From positions 5,987,001 through 6,051,000 of the forward strand of contig NZ_CP118574.1 in NCBI RefSeq assembly GCF_028898845.1: 64,000 bases of DNA. Reading direction: 5' to 3'. This document shows, piece by piece, positions 49,070 to 57,127 of the stretch. The position numbers and the translations under genes were made by a program. The notes below the pieces were generated by a model. The model saw only the letters and a program-made list of their open reading frames with translations. It was not told the origin of the DNA and searched no databases. How positions within the stretch are numbered: the first letter of the stretch is position 1; every line of letters starts with the position of its first letter. The stretch comes from Streptomyces sp. WZ-12 (GTDB lineage Bacteria > Actinomycetota > Actinomycetes > Streptomycetales > Streptomycetaceae).

Positions 49070-51052
49070 CTAGCTGTTGACCTGCGCCGGGCACAGTCGC
49101 CGCGGCTGCTTCGCGCCGTGCAGTCGCGCGTCCACGCACCCGCCCGGCAGCCCGTCGTACGCCCGGCTGCCGAAGTTGGCGGTCACCGTCAGCGTCCCGT
49201 TCCCGAACACCGTCCGCTGCACGCTCCGGTCACCGGTCAACCACCGGAACGACGTCATCTCCTCGGTCCCCGCGGCCTTGTGCAGCGGCGCGAAGTACTT
49301 CTGCAACGCCGCCAGCTCCTTCCCGTTCTTCTGGATCGACGGCCCGTCCAGCACGAAGTTCAACGGCGTGTTGTTGAGCATCGCCAGCAGCGCCCGGGTG
49401 GTCTTCTGCGCCGGCAGCTTGTCGTAGGACAGCTCCCAGCGCTCGGCGTTGACCAACGAGCCGTGCAGCGCCGTCTCGTACAGCGGCACGCGGTACTTCG
49501 GGTCGTACATGGCCGTGGCCAGGTCGGCGGGGAGGGTCACCGGCTTGAAGAACATCTTCGGCGCGTTCTCCGGGTAGTAGCCGCCCCACGTGTCCTTGTT
49601 CCGCTCCAGCGGCCACAGCCCGTCGGCGACCGGCGTCCCCGACCCGTGGTCGAAGGCCAACACCCCGTTGGCCCACGGCTGCGCCGACTCCGACCCGAGC
49701 ACGAAGCCCTTCCCCAGCCGCCCCATCCGGGCCAGCCGGTTCGCCCGGTCCCCGGCCTTGGTCATCTCGTGGCCCGCGCCGTGGTCCCGGAACACCTCGC
49801 CGGTCGCGTCCACGTCCAGGAAGTAGCTGTCCGCCCCGTTGGCGGTCATCTCCCGCGTCCGGTCGGCCAGATAGTGCTTGGTCGGCTCCGCCTTCTCGAA
49901 CGCCCGCGAGCTCAGGTAGCACCCCCGCCCCCCGAACCCGGTCTCCGCCGAACCGTCCGCCTTCCGCACGCAGAAGTCCGGATACACCGTCCCCGGCCAC
50001 TTGGACGTGGGACTGTCCGCCGCCTTCGGATCCTGCCCGTTGGCGAACGAGTCGTACGGCCCGACGAGGTACCCGGCCTGCCTGGCCGCCCGCACCGCCG
50101 CCGCGTCCATCGGATCCGGCCCGGCGTCGTACCCGAGCCACATCCGGTCCACGCCCAACTTCCGCAGCCGCTCGACCCCTTCCGCGGTCCGCGCCTGGCC
50201 CCACACATACGCGTGGAACGCGCCCAGCAGCTTCCCGTTGGCCGGATTCTTCGCGATCTTCTCCCGCAGGCTGCCCAACTGCCCGCGCTGCGCGAGGTAC
50301 GACCGGTAGTCGGCCGCCGGCGCCACCGGGTTCCCGTCCGTCAGCGCGAACGACACCTCGTAGTCCCGCGTGCCGTCCCCCGCGTCGAAGGCGTGCGCCG
50401 CGGTCGCCCGCAGCGCCCCGCCCTCCGACGCGAACCGCAGCGACGTCCCGATGTCCGTCGGCGTCACATAACTCACCCCGTGCCGCGCCCCGTTGCCCCG
50501 CGAGGCGTCCCCGCCCATCGCGTACCCCCACAACGGCAGCGCCAGGTCCGCCCCCACGTCCACCGTGCTGCCGGCCAGCCCGCCGCGCTCGGAGTTCCAG
50601 AACGCGTCCCGCACCGGAATGTCCAACCCCTCGCCGCGCGGCACCTGCACGTCCGACGCGGCCCGGTCGGTCCCGGTCACCGGCCAGCTCACCGACTGGT
50701 CCCGGTCCGAACGGACCCGGATCGCCAGCCGCCCCTGCTGCGAACGCGCCGTCACCGTCAGCCCCTTGCCCGGATACGACCAGCGCGCCCCGTCCGCCGT
50801 CCGCGTCACCGGCCCGGGCTGCCCGAGCCCAGCCTTCGCCCCCTCGGACAGCACCAACCGCGTCCCGTCCCCGGCCCGCGCGCTCACCGCCAACGTCGCG
50901 GTGTCCACGCTCGCCGTCCCCCCTTCCACCGGCAGCGTCAACCGCCCGCCTTCCACCGTCCCGGCCTGCGCACTCCCACACCCGGAAACCCCGAACGTGG
51001 TGGCGGTCAGCGCCATGGACACGGCAATCACTCGCGTGAGTTTGGATGTCAT
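49070..51052 (-). CDS. Secreted glycosidase-like TIM-barrel lipoprotein
   Basis: A protein of 660 residues. The signal peptide ends V-S-G-C-G, a lipobox. An N-terminal beta-rich region (about 35-235) precedes a TIM barrel with Y-V-W-G-Q, M-W-L-G-Y-D-A-G-P-D, Y-F-L-D-V-D-A-T-G-E and V-L-G-S-E-S-A-Q-P-W. The last two hold candidate catalytic Asp and Glu. This layout resembles GH101/GH129-type or DUF5696-type glycosidases, but I cannot assign a family. ATG 51058 is two codons upstream. A palindrome (AGAACGTTCT) sits about 30 bases before the start. Confidence 0.7.
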   Translation of the reverse strand: MTSKLTRVIAVSMALTATTFGVSGCGSAQAGTVEGGRLTLPVEGGTASVDTATLAVSARAGDGTRLVLSEGAKAGLGQPGPVTRTADGARWSYPGKGLTVTARSQQGRLAIRVRSDRDQSVSWPVTGTDRAASDVQVPRGEGLDIPVRDAFWNSERGGLAGSTVDVGADLALPLWGYAMGGDASRGNGARHGVSYVTPTDIGTSLRFASEGGALRATAAHAFDAGDGTRDYEVSFALTDGNPVAPAADYRSYLAQRGQLGSLREKIAKNPANGKLLGAFHAYVWGQARTAEGVERLRKLGVDRMWLGYDAGPDPMDAAAVRAARQAGYLVGPYDSFANGQDPKAADSPTSKWPGTVYPDFCVRKADGSAETGFGGRGCYLSSRAFEKAEPTKHYLADRTREMTANGADSYFLDVDATGEVFRDHGAGHEMTKAGDRANRLARMGRLGKGFVLGSESAQPWANGVLAFDHGSGTPVADGLWPLERNKDTWGGYYPENAPKMFFKPVTLPADLATAMYDPKYRVPLYETALHGSLVNAERWELSYDKLPAQKTTRALLAMLNNTPLNFVLDGPSIQKNGKELAALQKYFAPLHKAAGTEEMTSFRWLTGDRSVQRTVFGNGTLTVTANFGSRAYDGLPGGCVDARLHGAKQPRRLCPAQVNS

Positions 51053-51079
51053 GACCATGTGGATAGTGCGGGGGTTTAA

Positions 51080-51089
51080 GAACGTTCTA
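51080..51089. promoter_or_regulatory. Palindrome upstream of the glycosidase-like gene
   Basis: AGAACGTTCT is a perfect 10-bp palindrome 28 bases upstream of the start, flanked by partially symmetric TTA/TAA. It is a candidate operator for the lipoprotein gene; the binding protein is unknown. Confidence 0.4.
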
Positions 51090-51243
51090 AGAAGGGGGGC
51101 GAACGGGCCACGGGGGATGGCTGGTTGGATGGGTTCCCGTCCCCCTTGCCGATGCGTAGATTCCCGAGCTCTGCGCGACCTGCGTGTGCCTTGTGCGCTC
51201 GGCGTGCTGTGTGCGTATCGGTTCTGTCAGAAGGGAGAGCAGC

Positions 51244-51513
51244 ATGGGCCGCACGTGGAAACCCGATCCGTCGGCGCGGTTCCGACGGCGCTTGGGGAAG
51301 ACCGCGCACGAGCTCGACCACTCCGACGGCAAGGACGAGTGCCCGGACATCTGGCAGCTCGACAACGGGGATGTGGCCGTGATCGGCCGGGACCTCACCG
51401 CCCACTACGGCCCGAGCCTCCCCGACGGCGTGCGGCTCGCCGAGGACGAACGGTTGGTCGTGATTCCCGGAAACATGCTCAGCGCGGCCAAGCCGGACAT
51501 ACCTGACGCCTGA
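51244..51513 (+). CDS. Small conserved Streptomyces protein of unknown function
   Basis: An 89-residue protein reading G-K-D-E-C-P-D-I-W-Q-L-D-N-G-D-V-A-V-I-G-R-D-L-T, then D-E-R-L-V-V-I-P-G-N-M-L-S-A-A-K. It looks like a small mixed alpha/beta domain and recurs in Streptomyces near XRE/DUF397 genes. GGGAGAG lies 5-6 bases before ATG 51244. No function can be given. Confidence 0.75.
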   Translation: MGRTWKPDPSARFRRRLGKTAHELDHSDGKDECPDIWQLDNGDVAVIGRDLTAHYGPSLPDGVRLAEDERLVVIPGNMLSAAKPDIPDA

Positions 51514-51543
51514 ACTCCGCGCCGCTGCCCGAACCCCGACGCC

Positions 51544-52746
51544 CTACCCCTTCGCCAGCCTCCGCGCCGCGAGTTCGGCGTACACCGCCGCCCCGTCCGC
51601 CAGCACCGCGTCGTCGAACTCGGCCAGGGGCGAATGGTTGTTGGGCGTGTGCTCCGGGTCCGCGCCGGGCGGCGGCGCCCCCAGCATCGTCATCACGCCC
51701 GGCACCTCGCCCAGCACCCGCGAGAAGTCCTCGGACGCCGGCACCGGGTTCGGCCGCCGCACGAACCGCTCCTCGCCCAGCGCCTCCCGCACCGCCCGCG
51801 CCACGAAGTCCGCCTCGGCCTCGTCGTTCACCGTCACCGGGTACGTCTCGACGAACTCCGCCTCCACCGCCACCCCATGGGCCGCCGCGACGCCCCGGCA
51901 CACCTCCACCGTCCCGTCCTTGACCCGCGCCTGCGCCGCGGCCGAGAAGCTGCGCACCGTCGCGTTGAAGGCCGCGGTCTCCGGGATCACGTTCACCTGC
52001 GTCCCCGCGTGGAACATCCCCACCGACAGGATCACCGGGTCGAACACGTCGAAGCTGCGCGTGATCCACGCCTGCAACGCCGTCACCATCGCGCACGCCG
52101 CCTGCACCGGGTCCTTGGCGCGGTGCGGCATCGACCCGTGCCCGCCCGCCCCGCGCACCGTCACCCGCAGCACGTTGGACGCCGACATCATCGGCCCGCC
52201 GCGCGCCTCGAAGACCCCGCTTCGCACCCCCGCCGACAGCACGTGCAGCGCGTACGCCGCCACCGGACGTCGCCCCGCCGCCTCCAACACCCCCTCGGCC
52301 AGCATGTGTCGGGCCCCGTCGTGCCCCTCCTCGCCCGGCTGGAACATGAACACCACGTCCCCGGCGAGCCGGTCCCGGTGCGCGGCGAGGAGTCTGGCCG
52401 CCCCGACGAGCATGCTGGTGTGCAGGTCGTGCCCGCAGGCGTGCATCCGCCCGTTGTCCGCGGCGAAGTCCACGGTGGTGCGCTCGGCGACCGGCAACGC
52501 GTCCATGTCACCGCGCAGCAGCACCGCGGGCCCGGCCGCGGCCCCGTCGGCGCCCCCGCGCAACACCGCCGTCACCGAGCTCAACCGCTCGCCGGTGCGC
52601 ACCTCCAGCGGCAGGCCGTCCAGTTCGGCGAGCACCGCCTCCTGCGTGCGGGGGAGTTCGAGCCCGGTCTCCGGAATCCGGTGCAGGGCGCGGCGCAGCC
52701 GCACGAGGTCGTCGGACAGGGCACGGGCATCGTCACGCAGGTCCAC
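51544..52746 (-). CDS. M20-family amidohydrolase (IAA-amino acid hydrolase-like)
   Basis: A 400-residue metal-dependent amidohydrolase. M-H-A-C-G-H-D-L-H and F-Q-P-G-E-E-G supply metal ligands, with the dimerisation domain near 185-295 and the closing P-A-S-E-D-F motif. The family removes acyl groups from amino acids. GTG 52746 is chosen because GAGGAGG precedes it closely; the alternative ATG 52779 would overlap the DUF397 gene. It follows DUF397 by 10 bases, so it may belong to the XRE/DUF397 operon. Confidence 0.9.
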   Translation of the reverse strand: MDLRDDARALSDDLVRLRRALHRIPETGLELPRTQEAVLAELDGLPLEVRTGERLSSVTAVLRGGADGAAAGPAVLLRGDMDALPVAERTTVDFAADNGRMHACGHDLHTSMLVGAARLLAAHRDRLAGDVVFMFQPGEEGHDGARHMLAEGVLEAAGRRPVAAYALHVLSAGVRSGVFEARGGPMMSASNVLRVTVRGAGGHGSMPHRAKDPVQAACAMVTALQAWITRSFDVFDPVILSVGMFHAGTQVNVIPETAAFNATVRSFSAAAQARVKDGTVEVCRGVAAAHGVAVEAEFVETYPVTVNDEAEADFVARAVREALGEERFVRRPNPVPASEDFSRVLGEVPGVMTMLGAPPPGADPEHTPNNHSPLAEFDDAVLADGAAVYAELAARRLAKG

Positions 52747-52756
52747 GAGGTCCTCC

Positions 52757-53047
52757 TCAGCCGGCGGCCAACTCCCCATTCTTGACCGCCCGGAGGAACG
52801 AGGACCACCCCGCCGCGGGGATGGTGATCACGTCCCCGTCCGAAACCTTGCTGTCCCGTATGGGAACGATGCCGTGGGTGATGGAGTGGGTGGGGGAGAT
52901 TTCGAGGCATTGGCCGCCGCTGCCGTCGCTGTGGGACGACTTGATCCATATGAAGTCACGGGAGAACTCCAGGCATTGGCCGCCGTTGGCGTCACTGTAG
53001 GAGGACTTGATCCAAGTGGCGGCGGCCAGATCCAAGTCGGGAGTCAT
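52757..53047 (-). CDS. DUF397 protein with duplicated motif (second module)
   Basis: A 96-residue DUF397 protein. Two tandem copies, W-I-K-S-S-Y-S-D-A-N-G-G-Q-C-L-E and W-I-K-S-S-H-S-D-G-S-G-G-Q-C-L-E, occur in the first 55 residues, followed by P-I-R-D-S-K and A-G-W-S-S-F. The duplication is cleaner here than in the first module. Its start overlaps the regulator stop by 4 bases. Confidence 0.92.
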   Translation of the reverse strand: MTPDLDLAAATWIKSSYSDANGGQCLEFSRDFIWIKSSHSDGSGGQCLEISPTHSITHGIVPIRDSKVSDGDVITIPAAGWSSFLRAVKNGELAAG

Positions 53048-53910
53048 TCTTGGTACTCCTTCAGCAGCTTCTTGATCAGTGTCAGTGACTTATCGGGTGC
53101 CAAGGCATGCGCCCGGAGGAGATCGTAGTCATCCAGTGCGGCTTCGACCGTTTGTGCGGAGTCGTGCATTCGTCCTCCTACCCGGGTTTCTGTGTAGAGC
53201 ACCGTGGGCGTGTCTTTGAATCGCATCACAGTGAATGGCTTGGTGGACGCAGCGGGAGCGCCTGCCGAGAACGGCATGACCTGAAGCGTGATGTGGGGCG
53301 ATTCGACCGTTTCCAGTAGGTACTTGAGCTGTAGAGACATGACCCCGCTGTCGCCCACCACCGTTCGCAGGCACGCTTCGTTGAGGATCGACCACAGGGT
53401 CGGCGGGCAGTCCCGATCGAACACCTCGCGCCGTCGGAGCCTGGCGGCCACCTTGGCTTCGATCAAGTCCCCGTCCTCGTGGGAGAAGTACGTACTGAAG
53501 ATGGCGCGCGCGTACGCCTCCGTCTGAAGAATGCCCATCACGAGGTTCGCCGAGTAGTCCAGAACTCGCGTCGCCTTCCGCTCCAAGTTCAGATACGGAA
53601 CGAACCACGACGGATGGTCCCCCTCGTCGATCCGTCGCAGCATGCCCGTGAACAACTCGCCCGTGCCGAAGGCGAGATCGCAGCCCCGGGCGAACTTCAT
53701 GCTGGGGCGGGGGAGCATCTTTCCCGCCTCGACTCTGCTGACGTACGCCTCCGAGTAGCCCGCCGCCTTGCCGAGCTGTTTCTGCGTCAGCTTGCGGGCG
53801 AGTCTCACCTGTTTGACGTCGTGCCCGAAGCGTTGGAGCGGGTTCAAGTGCGGGGACGGGGTCGTCTCGTCCAAGGTCGTGACCTCTCGCCATGGGGTCG
53901 TGTCCAGCAT
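53044..53910 (-). CDS. XRE-family regulator with DUF5753 domain (second module)
   Basis: A 288-residue regulator. The helix-turn-helix (about 30-80) reads K-L-T-Q-K-Q-L-G-K-A-A-G-Y-S-E-A-Y-V-S-R-V-E-A-G. The DUF5753 domain starts near F-V-P-Y-L-N-L-E-R-K-A with Q-T-E-A-Y-A-R. It is a paralogue of the protein at 15347-16180 with moderate identity. It is divergent from a small gene (54023) of the type that accompanies such modules. Confidence 0.92.
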   Translation of the reverse strand: MLDTTPWREVTTLDETTPSPHLNPLQRFGHDVKQVRLARKLTQKQLGKAAGYSEAYVSRVEAGKMLPRPSMKFARGCDLAFGTGELFTGMLRRIDEGDHPSWFVPYLNLERKATRVLDYSANLVMGILQTEAYARAIFSTYFSHEDGDLIEAKVAARLRRREVFDRDCPPTLWSILNEACLRTVVGDSGVMSLQLKYLLETVESPHITLQVMPFSAGAPAASTKPFTVMRFKDTPTVLYTETRVGGRMHDSAQTVEAALDDYDLLRAHALAPDKSLTLIKKLLKEYQE

Positions 53911-54022
53911 CGCGGCAGGCAGCGGACTTGCGCACCGCCGCTCAAGTGCCGCAATTCTATTGCCCGCAGGGTGGTTTGGGTGACCGAATGGCTACAGAAC
54001 GTATGGGCGGAGGTTGATGAAA

Positions 54023-54313
54023 ATGACGGACGTTTCGCCGCGGCTTCTGCCGTGGTCGAGCCTGGACGGTAAGCCCTGTTACCTCGTCAGCGAGGGTGGC
54101 GGCTTCCTCTCCCGCATGGCGGACGAGATCGAGGAGGCCCAGCTCCTCCTCGCCGGTGGGCTTATCGAGGACGCGCAGCGGGTCTTCGCCGCCCGGAGTT
54201 GGACCGCCGGCGAACTCCATCTGCTCGCGGTGGAGTTGACCGAATCGCTGGTCGAGGTGCGACGGGTGGCGAAGAGCCGGGGCGCGCGCCTGCTGGCCGT
54301 TCCGGGAGCCTAG
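54023..54313 (+). CDS. Small conserved protein accompanying XRE/DUF397 modules
   Basis: A 96-residue protein with L-P-W-S-S-L-D-G-K-P-C-Y-L-V-S near the N terminus and a helical end E-L-H-L-L-A-V-E-L-T-E-S-L-V-E-V-R-R-V-A-K-S-R-G-A-R-L. This pattern recurs beside XRE/DUF397 genes in Streptomyces. GGAGG at 54009-54013 fits ATG 54023 (9 bases) better than ATG 54017. Its stop overlaps the stop of the convergent aldo/keto reductase gene within CTAG. Confidence 0.8.
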   Translation: MTDVSPRLLPWSSLDGKPCYLVSEGGGFLSRMADEIEEAQLLLAGGLIEDAQRVFAARSWTAGELHLLAVELTESLVEVRRVAKSRGARLLAVPGA

Positions 54314-55188
54314 GCGCCGCCGCCCGGGGCAGCGCCCGCGAGCCCGTCCAGTTGGCTCAACTCCGCCTCCGTGAGGGAGATGTCCGCCGCCGCGAGGTTC
54401 TCGTCCAGGTGGGCGGGGGAGCCGGTGCCGGGGGTCGGCAGCAGGACGGGGGAGCGATGGAGCAACCAGGCCAGGGCGATCTGGCCGGTGGTCGCGCCGT
54501 GGGTGGCGGCGATCGCGGCCAGCGCATCGTCGGCACCGCTGCCCGCCAACGCACCATGGCCGAGCGGGAACCACGGCAGGAACGCCGTCCCGGTCCGCTC
54601 GCACAGCGTCAGTACGTCCTCGGAGGCGCGGTCCAGCACGTTGTAGCGGTTCTGGACGGTGGCGATCGGGGCGAGTTCGCGGGCCCGGGACAGCTCCGTC
54701 GCGCTGACGCTGTCCAGGCCGATGTGACGGATCTTGCCGGCGCGTTGGAGCTCCACGAGGGTGCCCAACTGGTCCGCCATCGGGACGTCGGGGTCCAGCC
54801 GGTGGAGCTGGTAGAGGTCGAGGGTGTCGGCGCGCAGCCGTCGCAGGCTCGCGTCGCACATGGCGTGCAACTGCTCCGGGCGGCCGGCGAGGTGCCAGAC
54901 GTCCGGGCCGGTGCGGACGACGCCGCCCTTGGTGGCGATGACCAGCCCGTCCGGGTACGGGTGCAGGGCGCGGGCCACCAACTCCTCGGCCACGTCCGGT
55001 CCGTAGTTGTCGGCGGTGTCGATCAGCGTGACGCCGGCGTCGACGGCCCGCCGCAGCAGCGCCACCGACCGCTCGGGGTCCTCGTGGCGCGGTCCCCAGT
55101 AGCCGGGGCCGACCAGGCCCCCGGTCCCGAACCCCAGCCGCCGCACCGGCAGCGTCCCCCCGACGGAGAAGGTCATCCGCATGTCCAT
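54310..55188 (-). CDS. Aldo/keto reductase
   Basis: A 292-residue oxidoreductase. The tetrad is complete: Asp and Tyr in D-T-A-D-N-Y-G, Lys in A-T-K-G-G-V and His in Q-L-H-R-L-D-P. The C-terminal cofactor segment with L-L-P-T-P-G-T-G-S is NADPH-type. The substrate is unknown. In-frame ATGs at 55206, 55188, 55182 and 55176 leave the start uncertain. It is divergent from the TSUP exporter gene. Confidence 0.92.
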   Translation of the reverse strand: MDMRMTFSVGGTLPVRRLGFGTGGLVGPGYWGPRHEDPERSVALLRRAVDAGVTLIDTADNYGPDVAEELVARALHPYPDGLVIATKGGVVRTGPDVWHLAGRPEQLHAMCDASLRRLRADTLDLYQLHRLDPDVPMADQLGTLVELQRAGKIRHIGLDSVSATELSRARELAPIATVQNRYNVLDRASEDVLTLCERTGTAFLPWFPLGHGALAGSGADDALAAIAATHGATTGQIALAWLLHRSPVLLPTPGTGSPAHLDENLAAADISLTEAELSQLDGLAGAAPGGGA

Positions 55189-55261
55189 GTCCGGGAGCCT
55201 AGGCACCGGAGATCACGAAGGGGAGCCCCGCGCCGGCCCGACCGCTCCCTAAGATCGCCTG

Positions 55262-56050
55262 GTGCCCTCTGACATATCGCTGTTCACGCTCGCCCTGCTG
55301 TGCCTGGCCGCCCTCGCCGCGGGATGGATCGACGCGGTGGTGGGCGGCGGCGGCCTGCTGCTGCTCCCGGCCCTGTTGGTGGGGCTGCCGCACACGCCCA
55401 CCGCGTTCGTCCTCGGCACCAACAAGTCGACCGCCATCGTGGGCACCGCCGCGGCCGCCGTCACCTACGTCCGCAAGGCGCCGATCGACGTCCGCACCGC
55501 GCTGCGCATCGGGGGCGCGGCGCTCGCCGGCTCGGTGGGCGGGGCGTTCTTCGCGGCCGGGATCAACAGCGCGGTGCTCCGCCCGTTGATCATGGCCGTG
55601 CTGGTGGGCGTCCTGGTCTTCGTCCTCGTCCGGCCGGCCTTCGGGGCCGCCGCGGCGCCCGCCGGCCCGGTCTCCCGGCGGCGGATGCTGGCGGCCGTCC
55701 TGCTCGCGGGCCTGGGCATCGGCTTCTACGACGGCCTGATCGGGCCCGGCACCGGCGCGTTCCTGGTCGTGGCGCTGGCCGCCCTGCTCCACATGGACCT
55801 GGTCACCTCGTCCGCCACCGCCAAGGTCGTCAACGTCTGCACCAACATCGGCGCGCTGACGATGTTCGCCCTCCAGGGCACGGTGCTGTGGCAACTGGGT
55901 GCGCTGCTCGCGCTGTTCAACCTCGTCGGCGGCACGGTCGGCGCCAGGATGGCGCTCAAGCGGGGCACCGGCTTCGTCCGCGGCGTCCTCGTCCTCGTCG
56001 TCCTCGTCCTGCTGTGCAAGCTGGCGTACGACCAGTGGTTCGCCGCCTGA
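55262..56050 (+). CDS. TSUP-family exporter (TauE/SafE)
   Basis: A 262-residue membrane protein with about eight hydrophobic segments. G-W-I-D-A-V-V-G-G-G-G-L-L-L-L-P and, in the second half, G-F-Y-D-G-L-I-G-P-G-T-G are the two internal repeats of the family. It probably exports sulfite, sulfonates or similar anions. GTG 55262 is used. The divergent starts are about 70 bases apart. Confidence 0.93.
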   Translation: MPSDISLFTLALLCLAALAAGWIDAVVGGGGLLLLPALLVGLPHTPTAFVLGTNKSTAIVGTAAAAVTYVRKAPIDVRTALRIGGAALAGSVGGAFFAAGINSAVLRPLIMAVLVGVLVFVLVRPAFGAAAAPAGPVSRRRMLAAVLLAGLGIGFYDGLIGPGTGAFLVVALAALLHMDLVTSSATAKVVNVCTNIGALTMFALQGTVLWQLGALLALFNLVGGTVGARMALKRGTGFVRGVLVLVVLVLLCKLAYDQWFAA

Positions 56051-56077
56051 GCGGACCGCGTTCCCGGCCGGTCGGCG

Positions 56078-56446
56078 TCAGCCGTGGACCGGCGTCCGCA
56101 CCCCGACCCCCGGGGCCCGTTCGCCGACCTCCGTCACGACCGTCAGCAGCGCCACCGAGTCCTCGATCGCGCGCAGCCCGTGCCGGGCGTGCGGCACCGG
56201 CGCGATATGACCCACCGTCAGTTCCTGTTCGCCGCCGCCCGGTCCGGTCAGCCGGACCCGGCCGCGCAGCACCTGGAGGCTGGCCGCCGGCGGCGTGTTG
56301 TGCTCGTCCAGCGCGGTGCCGGCCAGCAGCGCGATCACGGTCTGGCGCAGCGGCCCGTCGTGCACGAAGAGGTGGGCACTGCGTCCGTGGGCGGAGGCCC
56401 TGGCGTCGTCGAGCTGGTCACGGACGAGGGTTTCGAGGTTCACCAT
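56078..56446 (-). CDS. Small cupin-domain protein
   Basis: A 122-residue protein. T-A-L-D-E-H-N-T-P-P-A-A-S-L-Q-V-L-R-G-R-V and V-P-H-A-R-H-G-L resemble cupin motifs 1 and 2 with histidines that could bind metal. The function is unknown, perhaps stress- or redox-related. ATG 56446 is preferred to the far-upstream ATG 56530, whose extra residues are low-complexity. It is convergent with the exporter gene. Confidence 0.8.
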   Translation of the reverse strand: MVNLETLVRDQLDDARASAHGRSAHLFVHDGPLRQTVIALLAGTALDEHNTPPAASLQVLRGRVRLTGPGGGEQELTVGHIAPVPHARHGLRAIEDSVALLTVVTEVGERAPGVGVRTPVHG

Positions 56447-56742
56447 GGCGCGCGCCTTTCGGATGCGGACCGGGCTGCGGGGCGGGTCGGCGGCGGGGCC
56501 TCCTCCTCCATCGTTCTCCGTGCCCCGCACGGCGCAACCGGGGCGCCGGGAACCGGCCCTCCACGCCCCGGGCCCGATGGGACGTCCGGGTGCTTGACCG
56601 CCTACGGCGGCCCGCCGTACGCCCGTTGATCATCGAGGTCCGTACGATGCGGCAGGATCCCTTGATCGAAAGATTGAAAGATCGACGGGCTGGAGAACGA
56701 CACCGTGCGACCCGCAGTCCCCCCACCGATCGCGAAGGCTGT

Positions 56743-57126
56743 GTGACCGTGGCCGACCCCACCGCCCTGAACGAACCCCCCGCCGCCGTCCCCGCACCGA
56801 ACGGGCCACCGGCGAGGTTCCTGACCGTCATGACGACCATCGACAGCGCGCAGAAGGCCGAGCGGCTGGCGCGCGGCGCCATCGAGGGCCGGTTCGCCGC
56901 CTGCGCCCAGATCAGCGCGCCGGTCACCTCGGTGTTCCGTTGGAACGGCGCCGTGGAGACCAGCCAGGAGTGGCAGGTGCTGTTCAAGACGGCGAGCGCG
57001 CGCTACGCGGCCCTGGAGGCGTACCTCCTCGACGCGCACGACTACGACACCCCGGAGATCATCGCCACCCCGGTCACCCACGGGGGCGCCGGGTACCTCG
57101 CCTGGGTCGTGAAGGAGACGAGCTGA
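56743..57126 (+). CDS. cutA: Divalent-cation tolerance protein CutA
   Basis: A trimeric CutA1-fold protein, about 127 residues. F-L-T-V-M-T-T-I-D-S, then G-R-F-A-A-C-A-Q-I and the W-Q-V-L-F-K-T and Y-D-T-P-E-I-I core are characteristic. The N-terminal extension of about 25 residues is poorly conserved and starts at GTG 56743 or 56749. Its true role is unclear despite the copper-tolerance name. The protease gene follows after one base, so the two are co-transcribed. Confidence 0.9.
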   Translation: MTVADPTALNEPPAAVPAPNGPPARFLTVMTTIDSAQKAERLARGAIEGRFAACAQISAPVTSVFRWNGAVETSQEWQVLFKTASARYAALEAYLLDAHDYDTPEIIATPVTHGGAGYLAWVVKETS

Positions 57127-57127
57127 C

